A stretch of 37,271 nucleotides of DNA, taken from Bacteroidales bacterium. Its GTDB lineage: Bacteria > Bacteroidota > Bacteroidia > Bacteroidales > P3. Below the pieces are notes generated by a model. It saw nothing but the letters and a program-made list of their open reading frames with translations, ran no database searches and was not told the DNA's origin. The position numbers were made by a program, and so were the translations under genes. This document shows, piece after piece, positions 8,540 to 17,578 of this stretch. Position 1 is the stretch's first letter. Each line of letters begins with the position of its first letter. The stretch is from contig JAFSPS010000017.1 of assembly GCA_017451385.1 (NCBI GenBank), forward strand, positions 1-37,271, written 5' to 3'.

Positions 8540-10591
8540 CTATAGAGTGCCGTTGTATTTTCTTATCACCCATTCAGCAGTCAGCAATACTGTTATGATG
8601 ATGAAAAGCAACGGCAGGTTGAGTATGTCGGTATATGATGTATGGCTGTAGATTACTGGCTTGACGTCGTTGCGTTCTTTTAATAATTGCAGCAATTCGT
8701 CCAACTGGTCAGCATGTAGCATTGTACCGCCATTGTTTGCCGCAATGGTTGCCATCAGCGAATGGTTGGCACGCAGTGTGGTCTCTTCAAGATTAAAGTT
8801 TTCTACGGCGAAACTGCCTTTGGCATTGTATCGTATGCCGTTGTAGGTGGTAGAGGCGGTATAGGTGTAGTTGCCTGTGTCGAGAGTGCCGAGGTTGATG
8901 CGATAACCGTTGCCGCGACGAGCAAACTGATACTGTGCGTCACCTATTGTGAGTTCTACGTCAGGCTGGTTAGTGGGTTCGAAGTTGTCATTGTATAGTT
9001 CGGCATCTATCACCACTTGCTCGCCCACGCTGAAGAGGCTCTTGCTGGTAGTGCGCAGACGCTCGCGATTGGTCTGCAACGAGGTGTATATGACTATCTT
9101 GTTTATCAATTCGTCGAAAGTGGAGTGGCTGCCGTTGTCCAAATAGTCGTGCATACGCCAGCGCCACAGTCCGTCGCCCATTATCAGTGTGTGGCGAATG
9201 CCATTCTGCTGTGCGAAAGCTATAAGAGGTTGGTCGGAGATTATGCCGCCGATGTTGGCGTAGAACATGGTGGTGCCGTTAGCTGCAATGCGATAGTCGC
9301 CGAATGGTGTGTTGAGTGGTGGCATACGCTCTATCGTGGTTGTTAGTGCTTCGTCAACCATGAAGAGGCTGAATGTTTTGTTGTATGCTGCTGCCGCTTC
9401 GGTCTGCTTGTCGATGCTTGAAATCACTTCTACGCCGTAGTGGTGACTGTTGAATTGCGGCAGGTTAGTGCCGCTACCAACAATAGTGATTGTGGGTACC
9501 TTGTCGGTGTTGATATTTGTCAGCAAGGTCTTGTGTGGCAGGTTGTGAAGTATCAGCAGGTCGTAGTCCTTGTTCCATTCGTGTTGTCCAATCTTGTTTC
9601 CTATCAGCACGTCAATGCTGTAGTTTTGGTTGGTCTCAAGGCTGTTGCGTAGGGCTGCGATATCAGGATGCGGCGTGGCGGCGAGAATGGCAATCTTTTC
9701 GTGGCCGTCAATGATTTCGATGCTGAATGAGCGGCTGTTGTTGCGTAGCGAGTGTTCGCCCTCTGCTGCGGAAAGGGTGACGTTATAGGACTGTACTCCA
9801 GCCTCTTCGGCAGCGATGGTGAAGTCTATGGTCGTGCTGTATTCATCGTTTTCAGAGTCTATTGTCTCGCTAAATATCTCTTTGCCTTTGTGTGTGACGC
9901 TCAGCCGTTGGCGTTGTCCTTTGAGGGCTGTTGTTCGAAGCGTAACCTCTACGGGGAATCTGTTGCCCATATAGGCAATGCGGTTGAAGCGAACATTGAC
10001 TATGGCGGCATCGCGTAGCCTCGTGGTGTCGCCTAATGCAATGGTGTAGATAGGATATGGCATACCGCTGATACTCAAAGGAGACCGCCCGTTGTTGTAG
10101 ATGCCGTCACCAGTCAAAATCATTGCACCAACATTACGGTTGAAGTATTGCTGTCGGGTGTATTCTATAGCATTGGCTATGTCGGTATGTTGCCCACTGT
10201 AGTCAGTCTGCCGTGCAGGCATTGTTTTTTCGCCATAGGTATAGCATTGCACATCGTAGTCTTTTTCCAGACGCTTTATCATTTGCTCAACGTTTGATGC
10301 ATATTCTGTGCGATAAAATGTTGAGTCTTTGCTGAGTAGAATGGACTGACTGTTGTCCTGAGCGAGGATGATGATGGGTCGTTCTTTCACGTTGTGCTGT
10401 CTCTTGATGAGAGGCGACATGAGAAGGAAGGCCACGAGCGTAATGCTGGCAAAGCGTAGCAAAGAGAGCCAGATATCGCTCCTCAGGTGCTCACGGCGGC
10501 GGGGCAGCCAGTAGAGAACAATGGCGTATGCCGCCCCTGCCAGCAGGCAGAAGAGGAAGAAGTACCACGGATAGTCGGTGATGATTTTCAT
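8540..10591 (-). CDS. Membrane protein with VWA-like motif, function unknown
   Basis: A 683-residue protein with two N-terminal membrane segments (residues about 8-28 and 42-60) and a C-terminal one (about 652-672, LPLLFIIITVLLTAEWV), leaving a large domain outside. Residues 79-83 read DNSQS, a DxSxS metal-ion-dependent adhesion motif as in von Willebrand factor A domains. TGDGIYNNG further on fits the same fold. The layout resembles large uncharacterised Bacteroidetes membrane proteins with VWA and glutamine amidotransferase-like parts. It sits 30 bp after cysS and 1 nt before the FMN/4Fe-4S gene. Its biochemical role is unknown. Confidence 0.8.
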   Translation of the reverse strand: MKIITDYPWYFFLFCLLAGAAYAIVLYWLPRRREHLRSDIWLSLLRFASITLVAFLLMSPLIKRQHNVKERPIIILAQDNSQSILLSKDSTFYRTEYASNVEQMIKRLEKDYDVQCYTYGEKTMPARQTDYSGQHTDIANAIEYTRQQYFNRNVGAMILTGDGIYNNGRSPLSISGMPYPIYTIALGDTTRLRDAAIVNVRFNRIAYMGNRFPVEVTLRTTALKGQRQRLSVTHKGKEIFSETIDSENDEYSTTIDFTIAAEEAGVQSYNVTLSAAEGEHSLRNNSRSFSIEIIDGHEKIAILAATPHPDIAALRNSLETNQNYSIDVLIGNKIGQHEWNKDYDLLILHNLPHKTLLTNINTDKVPTITIVGSGTNLPQFNSHHYGVEVISSIDKQTEAAAAYNKTFSLFMVDEALTTTIERMPPLNTPFGDYRIAANGTTMFYANIGGIISDQPLIAFAQQNGIRHTLIMGDGLWRWRMHDYLDNGSHSTFDELINKIVIYTSLQTNRERLRTTSKSLFSVGEQVVIDAELYNDNFEPTNQPDVELTIGDAQYQFARRGNGYRINLGTLDTGNYTYTASTTYNGIRYNAKGSFAVENFNLEETTLRANHSLMATIAANNGGTMLHADQLDELLQLLKERNDVKPVIYSHTSYTDILNLPLLFIIITVLLTAEWVIRKYNGTL

Positions 10592-10621
10592 GGCTGATGC
10601 AACGTGCGGTGCAGGTGATGC

Positions 10622-12091
10622 TTATTTCAACTCGTAGGTAGCACCATCTTTTCCGTCTTTTACCACTACGCCGAGAGCGCCGAGGCTGTCGCGTATCTTG
10701 TCGCTGGTTGTCCAGTCTTTGTTGGCTTTGGCAGTGGCGCGTATGTCGAGTATCATCTGCATCAGTCCGTCAATCAGAGCACTGTTGTCGCTGGTTGTCT
10801 CATCACGCATGCCCAGTATCTCGAACAGGAAGGTGTCGAACAGGTCTTTAAGTTCCTTGATGTCGTCCTGAGTGAGCGAGGCGTGGTGGTCGTTCACTTG
10901 GTTGACGATTTTTGCGAGGTCGAAGAGGTGCGAGATGAGTATAGGCGTGTTGAAGTCGTCGTTGAGAGCGTCGTAGCATTTCTGACGGTAGGAGCTGATG
11001 TCGATAGACGAGGCTTTGCTCGCCGGCAGGTTCTTGAAGAGGTGGTAAGCCTGCAACAGTCTGGCGAATCCTTTTTCCGCGGCGATGAGTGCCTCGTTGC
11101 TGAAATCGACGGTGCCGCGGTAGTGGGCTTGCAGGATGAAGAAGCGGATAGTCATGGGGGTGTAGGCCTGCGTCAGCAGTTTGTGGCTGCCGGTGAAGAA
11201 CTCGTCGAGAGTGATAAAATTGCCCAGCGACTTGCCCATCTTTTGTCCGTTGATGGTTATCATGTTGTTGTGCATCCAGTACTTGCAGGGGCCATGTCCG
11301 CATACGGCAGTCTTTTGAGCAATTTCGCTTTCGTGGTGTGGGAATATGAGGTCCATGCCGCCTCCGTGGATGTCAAAATATTCGCCGAGGTATTTGGTGC
11401 CCATAGCGGTACATTCGGTGTGCCATCCGGGGAAGCCGTCGCTCCACGGCGAAGGCCAGCGCATGATGTGCTCGGGTGCTGCTTTTTTCCATAGTGCGAA
11501 GTCGGCGGTGTTGTGCTTCTCCTCTTGTCCGTCGAGTTCGCGTGTGGTGGAGAGCATTTCGTCAAGCACGCGGCCACTCAGACGCCCATACTGTTTTGTC
11601 TCTGCCTGAAACTTGTTTACGTCGAAATATACCGAGCCGTTGCTTTCGTATGCGTAGCCTTTCTCCATGATTTGCTTCACCAGCTCTATCTGTTCGATGA
11701 TGTGTCCCGAAGCGTGAGGCTCTATGCTGGGGCGCAATACGCCGAGAGCATCCATGGCTTTGTGGTAGCGGTTGGTGTAGTATTGCGCCACCTCCATAGG
11801 CTCCAGTTGCTCGAGACGAGCTTTTTTTGCTATCTTGTCTTCTCCGTCATCGGCATCGTGTTCCAGATGCCCTACATCGGTGATGTTGCGCACATAGCGC
11901 ACCTTGTAGCCGAGATGTTGCAGGTATCGGAATACAATGTCGAAGGTGATGGCTGGGCGAGCATGGCCGAGATGGCCGTCGCCATAGACCGTAGGGCCGC
12001 AGACATACATGCCTACATGGCCTTCGTGTACGGGCTTGAAGAGTTCTTTCTGTCGTGTCAGCGTGTTGTAGATGAGCAAATCTTGTTTCAT
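10622..12091 (-). CDS. cysS: Cysteinyl-tRNA synthetase
   Basis: A 489-residue class I aminoacyl-tRNA synthetase that charges tRNA-Cys in the cytoplasm. The HIGH motif is HLGH at 40-43 and the KMSKS motif is KMGKS at 284-288. The four zinc ligands known from the E. coli enzyme correspond to Cys31, Cys227, His252 and Glu256. Length is normal. It heads a minus-strand group with three membrane or redox genes. No T-box-like leader was recognised, only a -7 promoter element upstream. Confidence 0.97.
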   Translation of the reverse strand: MKQDLLIYNTLTRQKELFKPVHEGHVGMYVCGPTVYGDGHLGHARPAITFDIVFRYLQHLGYKVRYVRNITDVGHLEHDADDGEDKIAKKARLEQLEPMEVAQYYTNRYHKAMDALGVLRPSIEPHASGHIIEQIELVKQIMEKGYAYESNGSVYFDVNKFQAETKQYGRLSGRVLDEMLSTTRELDGQEEKHNTADFALWKKAAPEHIMRWPSPWSDGFPGWHTECTAMGTKYLGEYFDIHGGGMDLIFPHHESEIAQKTAVCGHGPCKYWMHNNMITINGQKMGKSLGNFITLDEFFTGSHKLLTQAYTPMTIRFFILQAHYRGTVDFSNEALIAAEKGFARLLQAYHLFKNLPASKASSIDISSYRQKCYDALNDDFNTPILISHLFDLAKIVNQVNDHHASLTQDDIKELKDLFDTFLFEILGMRDETTSDNSALIDGLMQMILDIRATAKANKDWTTSDKIRDSLGALGVVVKDGKDGATYELK

Positions 12092-12138
12092 CGTGGTATC
12101 AATGTTTAATCAGAATGTTATTTTCAAAAAAACTGTTG

Positions 12139-12146
12139 CAAAAATA
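12139..12146 (-). promoter_or_regulatory. -7 promoter element for cysS
   Basis: Minus-strand TATTTTTG matches TAnnTTTG, 48 bp upstream of the cysS ATG in an AT-rich intergenic region. No TTTG at the -33 position was identified. Confidence 0.45.
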
Positions 12147-12383
12147 CGAAAAATATATGTTTTATCGGCATCTAACTGTTTTGTATATGTAGTATTTTGA
12201 AAAATAGTTGAATATGTTTATAATGCGATATGAAATGAATGTTGTCATTTTTTTTGCAAAAAAAATAATGTTTCACTCAACCTTTTTGAGGCTTGTTCAT
12301 TTTTTACTTGCTAAAAAATGCAATATTGTATCTTGTAACATATTGTTATATGGAGAACAAGAATCTGGCAAATAATAAAAAAA

Positions 12384-12686
12384 ATGATTACTAAATGTTA
12401 TATCATTCTACCTCCCAAATTTAGAAGTTATAAGAATTTTGAATCGTTTTATGAAAATTTAGGAGTGTCAAAAAAATATGGCAAATTCCTTTACGAATAC
12501 GTCTATCGTGATTTTGAGAAGGAGATTGAACAATATCTAATAGACTTGCAAAGATACTACTGCCCAGAAGAGGAAAACATATATATAAAAGAGAATATCT
12601 ATGATAAAAACGGCTACCTTATCCCTAAAAGATATTGGGGGTATGATATAGAATGTTCCCCTGATGATATGGAGCCGGATGAGTGA
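12384..12686 (+). CDS. Hypothetical protein, 100 aa
   Basis: Not recognised. The 100-residue product is rich in Tyr, Lys, Glu and Asp, with no signal peptide, membrane segment or known motif. It includes FYENLGVSKKYGKFLYEYV and ends in an acidic tail (CSPDDMEPDE). Coding is plausible because it is an open frame in AT-rich sequence with a sensible amino acid make-up and no overlapping gene. It is the only plus-strand gene between cysS and the citrate lyase operon and is more AT-rich than both, which suggests a recent arrival or an orphan gene. Confidence 0.55.
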   Translation: MITKCYIILPPKFRSYKNFESFYENLGVSKKYGKFLYEYVYRDFEKEIEQYLIDLQRYYCPEEENIYIKENIYDKNGYLIPKRYWGYDIECSPDDMEPDE

Positions 12687-12747
12687 GTGTTTGAAGTGTC
12701 TGATTTATATTGGTGTATTTGATTATTGATTTATTCTATTTCTTTAT

Positions 12748-12787
12748 TATAAAAGATGGTGCCCCAAAAGGGACACCATCTTTTATA
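12748..12787. terminator. Bidirectional terminator
   Basis: AAAAGATGGTG-CCC and GGG-ACACCATCTTTT form a strong hairpin with A and T runs on its two sides. It lies between the convergent hypothetical gene and the end of aconitase, and can terminate both. It would end the citrate lyase operon. Confidence 0.85.
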
Positions 12788-12809
12788 TATGAACCTTTTT
12801 TGGGGGAAT

Positions 12810-15053
12810 TTATTTGTTGAGGTTCTTGTAGTAGTTCATGAGGCAGCCATCGGTGAGGATGGTGCGCTCGTCGGGGGTGAGGTTCTGGAAGAAGAGGTGA
12901 ATGTCTTTGACGCCGTTTTTGGTGATTACTTTGGCATCAATCTCTTCCTTGCCGTCAAGGATAGCCTGGCGGATGCCGGGGATGAATACTTTGTCGCCTG
13001 GCTCATAGTCGAACGGGGTGTCCTGAGCGATGGTGAAAGGTACGATACCCCAGTTGATGCAGTTGGAGCGATAGCGCTTGGTGGCGTATTCGTAGCAGAT
13101 GTTGGCATCGCCGCCGAGCACTTTCTGGCAAGAGGCAGCCTGTTCGCGAGCGGAGCCGTCGCCGGGCTTGTTGGCGAAGACGCAGGAGCCGAAGGAGGTG
13201 TTGTCGGCACTTGCCCCTACGGCTTTGAGTGCTGCTGCAATATTGTCGGACACCTTGCCGTTACGACGGTCGAGGTCCTGTTGCTGGATTGCCTTGCTGA
13301 GACCTACGTACTCGGGCACGCGGCGTGAGAGGGCGAACTCGGAGAGCTTCAGCGGATTGGAGCGGTAGCTGCTGGTCTCGCCCGAGGGGATAAGTTCGTC
13401 GGTGGTAGTGACGGGGTCGTGGATGACGGCGGCCAGTTCGACGAGCATGTTCTCCTGCATGGGGTACATCTTAGGCCAGTCCTTGATGTTGGGTCCATAG
13501 CGCAGAGCTTCGTCGGCGTTGGCTTTGCCATAGCCGTTGTAGATACGATGCATGTAGATTTTCTCGTCGTAGGTGTAAGCCTCGTGGGTGTCGTTGTATT
13601 CGATGTCGGTAGCCGCGGTGATGACGCCACCGTTGGCAGCCGTTGCGGCGATGCTGCGAGCATCCATGAGGGCAACCATAGAGAGCTGTCCCTGCCCGGG
13701 TTTGGAGCCTTCTCGGTTGGGGAAGTTGCGCGTGGTGTGGCGGATGGAGAAGCCGTTGTTGGCTGGCACATCGCCGGCGCCAAAGCAAGGACCGCAGAAT
13801 GCGGGCTTGATGACTACACCGGCTTCCAGCAGCTCGGTAGCGATGCCGGTACGCGTGGTGGCGATATAGACGGGTGACGACTGCGGATAGGCCGACATGG
13901 TGAAGTAGTCGTCGCCGATAGATTTGTCTTTCAGGATGGCGGCAGCGGCGCTGAGGTTGTCGTAGGTGCCGCCGGCGCAGCCAGCGATGATGCCTTGGTC
14001 GGCATAGACCTTGCCGTTGTGAATCTTATCCATGAGGTGGATGTCAACCTTGTCGCCGAATTTGGCTTTGGCATCAGCCTCTATCTTGCCCATAATCTCC
14101 TCGGGGTTCTGCTGGAGCTCATGGATGGTGTAAGCGTTGGAGGGATGGAACGGCATGGCAATCATACACTCCTGTTTGGAGAGGTCGATGCGTATCATGC
14201 TGTCATAGTAGGCTACCTTGCCGGGTTTGAGCTCTTTGTAGGCTTCGGGGCGGTTGTGCATCTCGTAGTATTTGCGCACCTCGTCGTCGGTAATCCAGAT
14301 GGAGCTGAGACAGGTGGTCTCGGTGGTCATCACCTCGATGCCGTTGCGGAAGTCGATGGGGAGATTTTTCACTCCGGGGCCGGCAAATTCCAGCACCTTG
14401 TTTTTCACGAAGCCATTGTCGAAGGTTGCTTTGACGAGCGAGATGGCTACATCGTGCGGGCCTACACCTTTGCGCGGTGTCCCTTCGAGCCATACGAGGA
14501 CGACCTCGGGAGCGTTGATGTCCCACGTATTGCGGAGGAGCTGTTTGACGAGTTCGCCACCGCCTTCGCCGACACCCATGTTGCCGAGAGAGCCGTAGCG
14601 GGTGTGGCTGTCGGAGCCGAGAATCATGTTGCCGCACTGGGCGAGAGCCTCGCGGGCATACTGATGGATAACGGCTTGGTTAGCGGGTACATAGATGCCG
14701 CCATATTTTTTTGCGGCAGAGAGGCCGAAGACGTGGTCGTCTTCGTTGATGGTGCCGCCCACAGCGCAGAGCGAGTTGTGGCAGTTGGTCATGGCGTAGG
14801 GCAGAGGGAACTTCTGCAAGCCGCTGGCGCGAGCCGTCTGGATGATGCCGACATAGGTGATGTCGTGCGACACCATGGCGTCGAAGCGGATGCGCATTTT
14901 CTTGCCTTTGTTGCCGTCCACTTCGTGGGCGCGGAGAATCTGATATGCAATAGTGTTCTCGCGAGCCTCATCGGCGGCGGGCATACCAGCGTTGTCGTTG
15001 ACGATTGTCGAACCGTTCTGGAGATAGACTCCGTGGTTAATCAGTTCTACCAT
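12810..15053 (-). CDS. Aconitate hydratase (aconitase)
   Basis: A 747-residue cytosolic [4Fe-4S] enzyme of the aconitase family, interconverting citrate, cis-aconitate and isocitrate. The three cluster cysteines are Cys359 (AGCAGG), Cys420 and Cys423 (FCGPCFGAGD). The GSDSHT motif is at 146-151. The length matches the aconitase of Bacteroides species. It is the last gene of the citrate lyase operon, 67 bp after citC/citG, so it is probably expressed with it. This would link isocitrate or aconitate directly to citrate cleavage. A related hydratase specificity cannot be excluded by sequence reading alone. Confidence 0.93.
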   Translation of the reverse strand: MVELINHGVYLQNGSTIVNDNAGMPAADEARENTIAYQILRAHEVDGNKGKKMRIRFDAMVSHDITYVGIIQTARASGLQKFPLPYAMTNCHNSLCAVGGTINEDDHVFGLSAAKKYGGIYVPANQAVIHQYAREALAQCGNMILGSDSHTRYGSLGNMGVGEGGGELVKQLLRNTWDINAPEVVLVWLEGTPRKGVGPHDVAISLVKATFDNGFVKNKVLEFAGPGVKNLPIDFRNGIEVMTTETTCLSSIWITDDEVRKYYEMHNRPEAYKELKPGKVAYYDSMIRIDLSKQECMIAMPFHPSNAYTIHELQQNPEEIMGKIEADAKAKFGDKVDIHLMDKIHNGKVYADQGIIAGCAGGTYDNLSAAAAILKDKSIGDDYFTMSAYPQSSPVYIATTRTGIATELLEAGVVIKPAFCGPCFGAGDVPANNGFSIRHTTRNFPNREGSKPGQGQLSMVALMDARSIAATAANGGVITAATDIEYNDTHEAYTYDEKIYMHRIYNGYGKANADEALRYGPNIKDWPKMYPMQENMLVELAAVIHDPVTTTDELIPSGETSSYRSNPLKLSEFALSRRVPEYVGLSKAIQQQDLDRRNGKVSDNIAAALKAVGASADNTSFGSCVFANKPGDGSAREQAASCQKVLGGDANICYEYATKRYRSNCINWGIVPFTIAQDTPFDYEPGDKVFIPGIRQAILDGKEEIDAKVITKNGVKDIHLFFQNLTPDERTILTDGCLMNYYKNLNK

Positions 15054-15120
15054 AGTTTTGTTTTTTATTTTGGTTAATAATTTTATTTATGCGTTGTTTA
15101 TATTGTTTTCTTGTCCATGA

Positions 15121-16893
15121 TTACCTCAGCATGGAATAGATGAATACCGTCAATGCCAGCATGTCGGCGGCGCCGCCGGGGGAGATATTGCGGTCGATGT
15201 ATTCGTCGTTGAGGTGTATGAGACCTTGTTCGCTGAAGTCGGCAAGGAGGTCGGCGGCTTCACGTTTTGCCTGTCGCGCCGTGGTCTCGCCGGCACGATA
15301 GTATATGTTGGTGTCGTCAATCTGCGACATGATTTGCAGAAGGGTTTTCTGCATGATGTAGGGGTCTCCTTGGTGGTCGTCGTAGAAGTCAATCCAGTCG
15401 GAAAACAGCTGTCGGTAGCCGTTGCGGGCGTTGTCGAGGGCTCCTTTGACGGAATAGACCTGCTGGACGCGGCTGCCGTGGGTGCCTGTGGCTGTGGGGA
15501 AGAGGTTGGCAATCTGCCGAATGGTGTTCTGCAGTTCGCGGCGGCGAATCTCACGTCCTTTGTGAGCTGCATGAGCTGCCGCCGTCACCGCCAGCCCCAT
15601 AGAGAATAGTCCTCCTTTGTGGGTATTGACTCCTTTTGTGGCACGGAGCATTGCCTGTTCGGCTTCGAGCCCTATGGTGCGCAGGTCATCTACAGATGGC
15701 AACGCATCGGCATAGCCAAGAAGTGAGATACGCACGAAGTAGGGGTGCAACGCGCGGATGCTGCTACGCATAAGGTCGTAGTCCATATCGCGGTGCGCTC
15801 CGCTGTCGTGGCGGTCCACGAGGCCCGGTTTGGGAGTGGTGTCAAGCTCTTTCTGCAATGCCTGCGAGGCAAGGCGTGCTATAATATATGGTATAGAGGA
15901 GTGATAAGCCTGTTGTAATGTTTGGCTGAAGGTATCGTTCTCCATGCTTTGTCGCAGCAGCGTGGCACTAACGGGTACTCCCTGATGGCAGAGGCGGTCT
16001 ATCTGTACCACCTCGATGCCTCGTTGTGGCAGCTGCTGACGCATCAGCTCGTTGTAGCGAGCCGTCAGGGCATCGGTGGGTTCGTTGCCCACGAAGCGCA
16101 TTGTAGCGCCGAGGGCTGGGGCTATGTGGCGAGCGAAGAGGTCAAGGTCAAGGGTAATCTGTGTGTCGCTGGCATCGCTTAGTTGTTTGAGAAAATAGGT
16201 GGGGAAGGTGGCTGACGAGATGGCATAGTCGCTACCTTCCAGAACGACGACATCTGGAAGTCCTTTGCAGCCTTCGCGCACCATGGCGAGACGGTCGTCG
16301 TAGGTGAAGGTGGAGCGGTTTTCGCGTACAACGATGACGTAGAGAGTATCGACCTGCACCACAGCCTGTTCTACGAGGTAGCGGTGACCGCGCGTGAATG
16401 GGTTAGCATTCATTACGATGACACCTGTGTAGGGGTGTTGCAGCACTTTGCCGTATTCCTCAAAACGGTTGCTGTAGGAGCGGAGGTAGGCAAGATAGGT
16501 ATCCAGTCCGCTGGTGCCTGTCTCCATGAGTATGGCTTTTGGCGATTCTGCCAGCATACGAAACGAGAGGCTTTCGAAGATGGTGCGGTTCTCGGGTTTG
16601 GTGAACAGCTTGACGTTGGAGAAGCCACGTTCGTTGGCGAGGCTGATGAGGTGCGACACGAGGCGGTTGCCCATGCCTTCGTCGCGCAGGCTGCTATCGA
16701 CGGCTATACATTTGATGATGTTGCCGCAGAGGCCGCCTCCGGCAAGTAGCTCGTCGCCTCCCAGCCGAAATACGCCGGCGTAGTAGTCAACCTCGTCGAG
16801 ACGTAGTCCGTTTGTGGCGAGGAATTGCTCAACCATCTGACGGTAGCGAGAGATGGAGAGCGGAAGCTGTCGTATTTCGTATTCAGAGTACAT
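15121..16893 (-). CDS. CitC-CitG fusion: citrate lyase ligase and prosthetic-group synthase
   Basis: A 590-residue bifunctional protein. Residues 1 to about 325 match [citrate (pro-3S)-lyase] ligase CitC, which acetylates the acyl carrier subunit with acetate and ATP. This part has a GNAT-like N-terminal domain (DEGMGNRLVSHL, 71-82) and a nucleotidyltransferase core (NANPFTRGHRYL, 162-173). Residues about 335-590 match CitG, which makes 2'-(5''-triphosphoribosyl)-3'-dephospho-CoA. The motifs are TPKPGLVDRHDSGAH (353-367), TKGVNTHKGG (419-428) and a C-terminal SPGGAADMLALT. Both halves are near full length. CitX is separate upstream by 58 bp. In many bacteria citC stands alone and citG is separate or fused to citX, so this pairing is notable. 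Confidence 0.92.
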   Translation of the reverse strand: MYSEYEIRQLPLSISRYRQMVEQFLATNGLRLDEVDYYAGVFRLGGDELLAGGGLCGNIIKCIAVDSSLRDEGMGNRLVSHLISLANERGFSNVKLFTKPENRTIFESLSFRMLAESPKAILMETGTSGLDTYLAYLRSYSNRFEEYGKVLQHPYTGVIVMNANPFTRGHRYLVEQAVVQVDTLYVIVVRENRSTFTYDDRLAMVREGCKGLPDVVVLEGSDYAISSATFPTYFLKQLSDASDTQITLDLDLFARHIAPALGATMRFVGNEPTDALTARYNELMRQQLPQRGIEVVQIDRLCHQGVPVSATLLRQSMENDTFSQTLQQAYHSSIPYIIARLASQALQKELDTTPKPGLVDRHDSGAHRDMDYDLMRSSIRALHPYFVRISLLGYADALPSVDDLRTIGLEAEQAMLRATKGVNTHKGGLFSMGLAVTAAAHAAHKGREIRRRELQNTIRQIANLFPTATGTHGSRVQQVYSVKGALDNARNGYRQLFSDWIDFYDDHQGDPYIMQKTLLQIMSQIDDTNIYYRAGETTARQAKREAADLLADFSEQGLIHLNDEYIDRNISPGGAADMLALTVFIYSMLR

Positions 16894-16951
16894 CCTCAGT
16901 TTTCTTTAAGTGCTAATAGTTATAATAGGTCGGCGGCGTCAGTAACTCTTG

Positions 16952-17458
16952 TTATTTTTTTGCCAGATAGTCGTTTATCAGCTGGTTGATTTTGTCCCAG
17001 AGTTCTTGTTGAGTATGCGTGTGATTGCGCATGCAGAAGCGAGCCTCGTTGTCGCATAGGAGGCAGCGTCGAGGGAGGGCGTCCACTTGCTGACGGGAGA
17101 GCGGTGTGCCGTCGGGCAGGATTACATCAATATCAAAGAGCCGCCCCAGCGGATGAGTGTCCTCAATCTGACAGGTGCGGCGTTTGGTTTCAGTGCTGTT
17201 GCACGAGGTAAGCATATAGGCTTCGAATCCCGTCGGCAGGTCGCGTTGTAAGAGATGGCCTGGCAGAGGTTGAAACTCCTGTTGTAGAGCCTCTATGGCG
17301 GCATGAGCTACTGTGAGCGACTGCTGATTGCGTTTGTCGCTACCAGGGACAACAACGGTGAGGCATACCAATGTCTCGTGCGGATGGTCTGCTATGAGTT
17401 GCATCTGCATGGCATGGCGTTCATCACGGCTGGCCAGAAGCTGTTGGAGCGTCACCAT
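16952..17458 (-). CDS. citX: Apo-citrate lyase phosphoribosyl-dephospho-CoA transferase
   Basis: A 168-residue transferase that attaches the phosphoribosyl-dephospho-CoA prosthetic group to the CitD serine. Family features are the conserved THPLGRLFDIDV segment and RRCLLCDNEARFCMRNHTH near the C-terminus. It is slightly shorter than E. coli CitX but looks complete. It follows citF after a 120-bp gap that contains a 13-bp-stem palindrome. Its product acts on CitD using the compound made by the CitG half of the next gene. Confidence 0.93.
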   Translation of the reverse strand: MVTLQQLLASRDERHAMQMQLIADHPHETLVCLTVVVPGSDKRNQQSLTVAHAAIEALQQEFQPLPGHLLQRDLPTGFEAYMLTSCNSTETKRRTCQIEDTHPLGRLFDIDVILPDGTPLSRQQVDALPRRCLLCDNEARFCMRNHTHTQQELWDKINQLINDYLAKK

Positions 17459-17531
17459 ATTGTGTATTAAGGTTCTGCGAGGGATTTGATGCTATATCGG
17501 AGCAAGTGTTTGCTATTGCTTGTGAAGAATA

Positions 17532-17565
17532 CTGTAGAGACGCTCGTGACTAAGCGTCTCTACAG
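17532..17565. repeat. Perfect palindrome between citF and citX
   Basis: CTGTAGAGACGCT at 17532-17544 and its exact complement at 17553-17565 form a 13-bp stem with an 8-nt loop. It lies 13 bp past the citF stop and has no T run on either side, so it is not a typical terminator. GTAGAGACGC-type palindromes are seen scattered in many bacterial genomes. This copy looks like a short REP/MITE-like element or an mRNA-stabilising hairpin inside the operon. Confidence 0.7.
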
Positions 17566-17578
17566 CATATTGAGAAGA

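Noticed and set aside
12092-12383. T-box or other riboswitch upstream of cysS
   Set aside because: The -7 element lies only 48 bp before cysS and the remaining sequence is AT-rich without T-box or S-box motifs.
13995-15077. 360-codon open frame antisense to aconitase
   Set aside because: The composition is that of a reverse-strand shadow of a GC-rich gene, with no recognisable domain; aconitase with its cluster cysteines is on the other strand.
17532-17565. Palindrome as a Rho-independent terminator of citF
   Set aside because: No T run follows on either strand, and the downstream citX and citC/citG genes belong to the same pathway without their own clear promoter.
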